DNA from: CAG-1782 sp964418255
GTDB lineage: Bacteria; Bacillota; Clostridia; Christensenellales; DTU072
DNA length: 64,000 nucleotides
Assembly: GCA_964418255.1 (NCBI GenBank)
Contig: CAYQKV010000008.1
Span: forward strand, 30,882-94,881
Reading direction: 5' to 3'
Shown: positions 60,818 to 64,000 of the stretch, in pieces
Position numbering within the stretch: the first letter of the stretch is position 1
Layout: the number at the start of each line of letters is the position of its first letter
Made by a program: the position numbers and the translations under genes
Notes under the pieces: generated by a model
Seen by the model: only the letters and a program-made list of their open reading frames with translations
Databases searched by the model: none
Told to the model about the DNA's origin: nothing

Positions 60818-62455
60818 TTATTCCTCCTTGTCCGTCGGTTCGTCCGCGTTTGTCTCTTCCCTCGTTTCTTCGCCCGTTTCGCTACCTTGCGTTTCGTCGG
60901 CAATCTCGGTTTCGTATTCTTCGGTGAACAGTTCGGGTTCGTCCTCGCCGTCTTCGATATGAATTCCGCGTTCCTTTCTCGCGGCGGCAAGCTCGGCGAG
61001 CATCTGCTCTTTCTTCTTGCCCGTTATATTGTAGAAGAACATAGGAATACAGCAAACGAGCAGGCAGACTGCGGGTATAAGCGTGACGAGCATATACATT
61101 CCGTGTCTTATGCCGTTGTCAAGCGTAGTGGGATTGACGAACTCGACCGTTCCTTCGGCGACCGTCATATCTCCGACGTTAAGCCCGACTATCATATACA
61201 TAGCGATTATCATAGTCGTGGCAAGCGCGTTGCCGAGTTTGTTGACGAACGACTGGCAGGCAGACCCCAGTCCCGTCTCGCGCCGTCCCGTTTTCAGTTC
61301 CATATCGTCGAGACAGTCTCCTATCATCGCGTAGCTAAGCACGTTGATAACACCGAGGGGAATACTCGAAATAAACAAAAACGGTATAAGCGCCCAAAGG
61401 TTGTAACCCGTGGTTATGCCGATTATGTATCCTATAAGACCCGCCGCGCCGCCGCCCGAGCACGCCGCGATAATCAGCGTTTTGTAACTGAATTTTTTGA
61501 TGAGCATCGGGCAGAGCAACATTGCTCCGAACATTCCCGCGGCGGTGCAAATACTGAACACGAGTTGAACCGTGCTCTGACTCTGCGCAACCGTCATTCC
61601 TTCGAGGTAGAAAGTGTAACGCGAAACGTGAATCGCCGCCGCTTGAAGCATATATCTGCCGCTCGAAAGAATACCCATTATCACTACGAGCATAAGCTGT
61701 TTATGCTTGAATACAAGTTTAAGCGGGTTGACGTAGTTGACGTCGCGAATGGGTTTGGGTATTTTTATGCGCTCTTTGGCGGTGAAATAACTCGCCGCAA
61801 ACAACATTCCGCCGCAGACCGAAGCCACGACCGCCATTATTATGTATCTTGTCTGATAGGAAATCGGCGAACCGTCCGCGTTTTTAACGTAGCCGAGCAA
61901 CATAATAATCGCCATAGGAACCGCGCTTCCTATCCCGTTAAGAGTACGCGCAAAACTAATCGTCTTTCCGCGCTCGGCGGCGTTCGGGGTCATAGCGTTG
62001 GGCAGACTCCAAAACGGCACGTCGCTCGCCGTGTAAATCATTCCCCATAGCACGTAAATGAACGCAACCCAGACGTAAGTCCCCGTTCCGTCGTAAGAAT
62101 CGGAACCCTTTTTCGCAAATTCGGGAACATAAAACATTAAAAACGTGAAAACCGCTATTGGTACGACGGTGTAAAGAATATAAGGCTTGTACTTTCCGAA
62201 ACGGGAATCGCATTTGTCTACGATAATACCCATCATCGGGTCGTTTACCGCGTCCCATATACGAGCCAGCAACATAAGAAGCATTACGAAAATCGGAGCA
62301 AGCCCCATTACGTTGAGATAGAAATCGGAAATGTAACTGCTCATCGCGGCATAAATCATTCCCTGCCCCAACGCGGCTACGCCGTAAATCCAAAATTCCT
62401 TTTTGGGAATGTAATTCTTTTTCCCGGTGCCGTTTGCGGAAACAGTCTGAGTCAT
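60818..62455 (-). CDS. GPH-family symporter, probable inositol transporter
   Basis: I use the ATG at 62455 (545 residues), behind AAGGAG by 6 bases; an in-frame ATG at 62473 lies before that site. It has about twelve membrane segments, with DAVNDPMMGIIVDKCDSRFG (the GPH cation site, about 57-76) followed by KYKPYILYTVVP. The C-terminus is an acidic tail rich in Glu and Thr. It is first in the iol operon. Most known inositol importers (IolT) belong to another MFS branch, so a GPH transporter here is a notable replacement, inferred only from context. Confidence 0.82.
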   Translation of the reverse strand: MTQTVSANGTGKKNYIPKKEFWIYGVAALGQGMIYAAMSSYISDFYLNVMGLAPIFVMLLMLLARIWDAVNDPMMGIIVDKCDSRFGKYKPYILYTVVPIAVFTFLMFYVPEFAKKGSDSYDGTGTYVWVAFIYVLWGMIYTASDVPFWSLPNAMTPNAAERGKTISFARTLNGIGSAVPMAIIMLLGYVKNADGSPISYQTRYIIMAVVASVCGGMLFAASYFTAKERIKIPKPIRDVNYVNPLKLVFKHKQLMLVVIMGILSSGRYMLQAAAIHVSRYTFYLEGMTVAQSQSTVQLVFSICTAAGMFGAMLLCPMLIKKFSYKTLIIAACSGGGAAGLIGYIIGITTGYNLWALIPFLFISSIPLGVINVLSYAMIGDCLDDMELKTGRRETGLGSACQSFVNKLGNALATTMIIAMYMIVGLNVGDMTVAEGTVEFVNPTTLDNGIRHGMYMLVTLIPAVCLLVCCIPMFFYNITGKKKEQMLAELAAARKERGIHIEDGEDEPELFTEEYETEIADETQGSETGEETREETNADEPTDKEE

Positions 62456-62491
62456 CGCATTCTCCTTATCCATATAATAATCAATATTAAA

Positions 62492-62520
62492 ATTATACTA
62501 TATAAACGCCGATTTGACAA
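62492..62520 (-). promoter_or_regulatory. Promoter of the inositol operon
   Basis: On the minus strand TTGTCA (62520-62515) and TATAAT (62497-62492), spacer 17. No IolR-type repeat is obvious. Confidence 0.75.
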
Positions 62521-62613
62521 TACCGATTTTTGAAGAACATACATATCGGGAGCCCCTTATTTCTCCGTAATATTACATACTTAATGTTATCTGTTTCCCA
62601 TTTGGGCAAAGGA

Positions 62614-62642
62614 TTGACAAACACTAAATATTATTATATAAT
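62614..62642 (+). promoter_or_regulatory. Consensus promoter of the MgtC-type gene
   Basis: TTGACA (62614-62619) and TATAAT (62637-62642), spacer 17, 32 bases before the ATG at 62675. Confidence 0.85.
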
Positions 62643-62674
62643 AAATAATTATTTTCGAAAAAAGGCGATAAAAA

Positions 62675-63373
62675 ATGATTGGCGCATTCAGTTTCACCGT
62701 ACTTGACTGGACGGAAGAAATATTAAATTGGATAATAAGGATAATCGTGGCTGCTTTATGCGGCTTTATTATCGGTATGGAAAGAAAAAGCCGTTCGAAA
62801 GAAGCGGGCATCCGTACTCATACCATCGTATGTATGGCGGCGGCGATAATGATGCTTGTCTCGAAATACGGTTTTACCGATATGGGAGAAAAAGCCTCCG
62901 ACTACGGCAGAATAGCCGCGCAGGTAGTCAGCGGTATCGGCTTTCTCGGCGCGGGAATTATCTTTTATAAACGCGATTTTCTCCACGGACTTACGACTGC
63001 CGCGGGCATATGGGCGACCTCGGGAATAGGGCTTGCAATCGGCGCGGGTATGATAATCGTAGGCGTGTTTTCCACGCTCGTGCTCGTACTTTTGCAGATA
63101 ATTCTTCACCGCCCGTTGAAATTCCTCAAAGGCAAAACGACCAACGTGCTCAAAATGTCGGTCGTCCTCGTTTCGCCCGATATTATCGATAAAATCAGTT
63201 ACATATTCGACGTTAAAAAGTTTTTGAAATTCAAAACGGTATCTAACGAAAACGGCGTAGTCACGGCGGACATAGAAGCCGCGACCGAAGTAAGTTTTTC
63301 GGCGAAAGAACTGTACGAGTTTACTAAGGCGTACGATTTTATTAAGACGTTGGAGAAAACGGACGAATTATAA
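62675..63373 (+). CDS. MgtC/SapB-family membrane protein
   Basis: This 232-residue protein has about five hydrophobic segments in the first 150 residues. It shows RIIVAALCGFIIGMERKSRS (about 22-41), GIRTHTIVCMAAAIMML (about 46-62), ARIAAQVVSGIGFLGAG-like RIAAQVVSGIGFLGAGIIF (about 79-97) and LTTAAGIWATSGIGLAIGAG (about 106-125), the MgtC/SapB signature. A cytoplasmic domain of about 80 residues follows. The family affects magnesium homeostasis and inhibits F-type ATP synthase in some pathogens; the role here is unknown. Confidence 0.9.
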   Translation: MIGAFSFTVLDWTEEILNWIIRIIVAALCGFIIGMERKSRSKEAGIRTHTIVCMAAAIMMLVSKYGFTDMGEKASDYGRIAAQVVSGIGFLGAGIIFYKRDFLHGLTTAAGIWATSGIGLAIGAGMIIVGVFSTLVLVLLQIILHRPLKFLKGKTTNVLKMSVVLVSPDIIDKISYIFDVKKFLKFKTVSNENGVVTADIEAATEVSFSAKELYEFTKAYDFIKTLEKTDEL

Positions 63374-63380
63374 GAAAATA

Positions 63381-63416
63381 TCCGACCAAACGTTATGCGG
63401 AAATTTACTCGCGGTC
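63381..63416 (+). repeat. Dispersed repeat copy near the right edge
   Basis: This is a diverged unit starting TCCGACCAAACGTTATGCGG, 8 bases after the MgtC-type stop. Its far end, GCGGTC, is less conserved. Like the copies at 15379 and 37514 it begins at or just after a gene end or a spacer. Confidence 0.65.
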
Positions 63417-63606
63417 GAGATAAACTCGACGCGCGGATAAATTTTTAGTCCGCATAAGTCGAACTTCCAAGGAAGCAAAATGACACATTTTGCTTATATC
63501 CTTAGTTCGCAGGGGATTTTTCCCCTGCTCGACCCCTATAAGGGCAAAAAATGAAAAATGTGCTTTCCATTTTTTGAGTATTTTGACCTAAAACTTTTCG
63601 CGTCTA

Positions 63607-63622
63607 CCCTACCCGCCCACCC
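63607..63622 (-). other. G-quadruplex motif on the minus strand
   Basis: On the minus strand: GGG T GGG C GGG TA GGG, loops of 1, 1 and 2 bases. Confidence 0.6.
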
Positions 63623-63749
63623 AAATAGAGTAGGTTTTCTTTTGTCTATTATTTGCTATCCGCTTTGTTTCCTTTTATTTAAGTCCATACCTCAAATAAG
63701 TAAAATAAATAGGTAAAATAAAAATGGATAAACAATACCTTCACTTATC

Positions 63750-63764
63750 GGGCGGGTGGGTGGG
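63750..63764 (+). other. G-quadruplex motif on the plus strand
   Basis: GGG C GGG T GGG T GGG, all loops one base long, the most stable kind of G-quadruplex sequence. Confidence 0.65.
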
Positions 63765-63866
63765 TTGACACGGCAATTTCACCACAGTTTCATCCTATAT
63801 AAGTATCAACCTGACCTATGGAAAAACACTATACTAATACGCTAAAAGTTTTTGTAAAGGGAGAGC

Positions 63867-63911
63867 GCGAGAGGGGAGAAACTTTTTGCCGAAAAAGGTT
63901 TCCCCTCTCGC
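63867..63911. repeat. Long hairpin with a second copy of its left arm
   Basis: GCGAGAGGGGA (63867-63877) pairs exactly with TCCCCTCTCGC (63901-63911), and the inner part (AAACTTTTT against AAAAAGGTTT) pairs with one mismatch or bulge. Its left arm and flank recur as AAAAGGGAGCGCGAGGGAGA from about 63943. Confidence 0.6.
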
Positions 63912-64000
63912 ACACTACGCTTAATAAAATACTATTTTTGAAAAAAGGGAGCGCGAGGGAGAAGAAACTTATATATTCGACACGAACGGGCGTGTACCGA

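Larger units (their letters stand above)
63417..64000. other. Repeat-rich, gene-free right edge
   Basis: I see no gene in this stretch. It holds two opposed G-quadruplex motifs (63607-63622 and 63750-63764) and a long hairpin (63867-63911). A second partial copy of the hairpin's left arm starts at about 63941. Purine-rich spacer lies between. It could be an intergenic repeat array or the start of a mobile unit that continues beyond the window. Confidence 0.5.

Noticed and set aside
1..64000. CRISPR array, prophage, rRNA or tRNA genes
   Set aside because: No regularly spaced repeat series, phage structural or integrase gene, ribosomal RNA or cloverleaf was seen.

Overview
The window looks like chromosomal DNA of an uncultured Bacillota, most likely a clostridial gut lineage. 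I infer this from the gene content: GPH-family cation symporters, BspA-type leucine-rich-repeat lipoproteins, GLUG-like and InlB-like surface repeats, a VanW-like protein, a YjbM/RelQ-type alarmone synthetase, AGGAGG-type ribosome sites and sigma-A promoters of the TTGACA-N17-TATAAT form. I see no rRNA, tRNA, CRISPR array, prophage or complete insertion sequence. The sequence alone does not fix the species.

Layout, left to right. 1-4889 (minus strand): the start of a secreted repeat protein, a flippase-like membrane protein and two FAD-dependent oxidoreductases. 5114-11402 (plus): a tightly coupled four-gene operon of a release-factor-like protein with a degenerate stop-codon-reading region, a UvrD-like helicase, a coiled-coil protein and a membrane-anchored repeat protein. 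11479-13371: a GPH symporter. 13500-13905: two tandem copies of a small structured RNA gene, each with its own promoter and terminator, matching no family I know. 13929-15866: a membrane-anchored hypothetical gene between long inverted-repeat arms that belong to a dispersed repeat family also present at 37514 and 63381.

16050-24097 (plus) is housekeeping: tyrS, a YigZ-type protein, ilvE, nadK, a condensation-type acyltransferase, a zinc-ribbon membrane protein, then glmM and a GlmU that keeps only its acetyltransferase half. 24146-31244 (minus): mnmG, a YqeY-type gene, ileS and a BspA-like lipoprotein. 31524-34923 (plus): a GH13 glucosidase, an alkaline-phosphatase-like phosphodiesterase and an esterase. 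35077-37368 is a large lipoprotein.

37716-43253 (minus) is a polyamine uptake operon, HTH-cupin regulator-potABCD-mtnN, whose promoter carries two identically spaced GTTTA-N7-TAAAC inverted repeats. 43952-47675 (minus) encodes a DUF1508-type membrane protein, a trypsin-like lipoprotein protease and a small protein. 47816-50036 holds a VanW-like protein, a 51-residue zinc-ribbon protein and a small alarmone synthetase. 50131-55901 (minus, AT-rich at its upstream end) is a surface-protein cluster: a 1368-residue lipase/LRR/InlB/glycine-rich protein and two related lipoproteins, one of them frameshifted. 56076-62455 (minus) is a myo-inositol catabolic operon with a GPH transporter, iolB, iolD, iolE and iolG. 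62675-63373 is an MgtC-type protein. The last 600 bases hold repeats, hairpins and two opposed G-quadruplex motifs.

Several genes (2152, 4889, 21849) have a -10 box 6 to 9 bases from the start codon and no Shine-Dalgarno site, so leaderless transcripts are likely.
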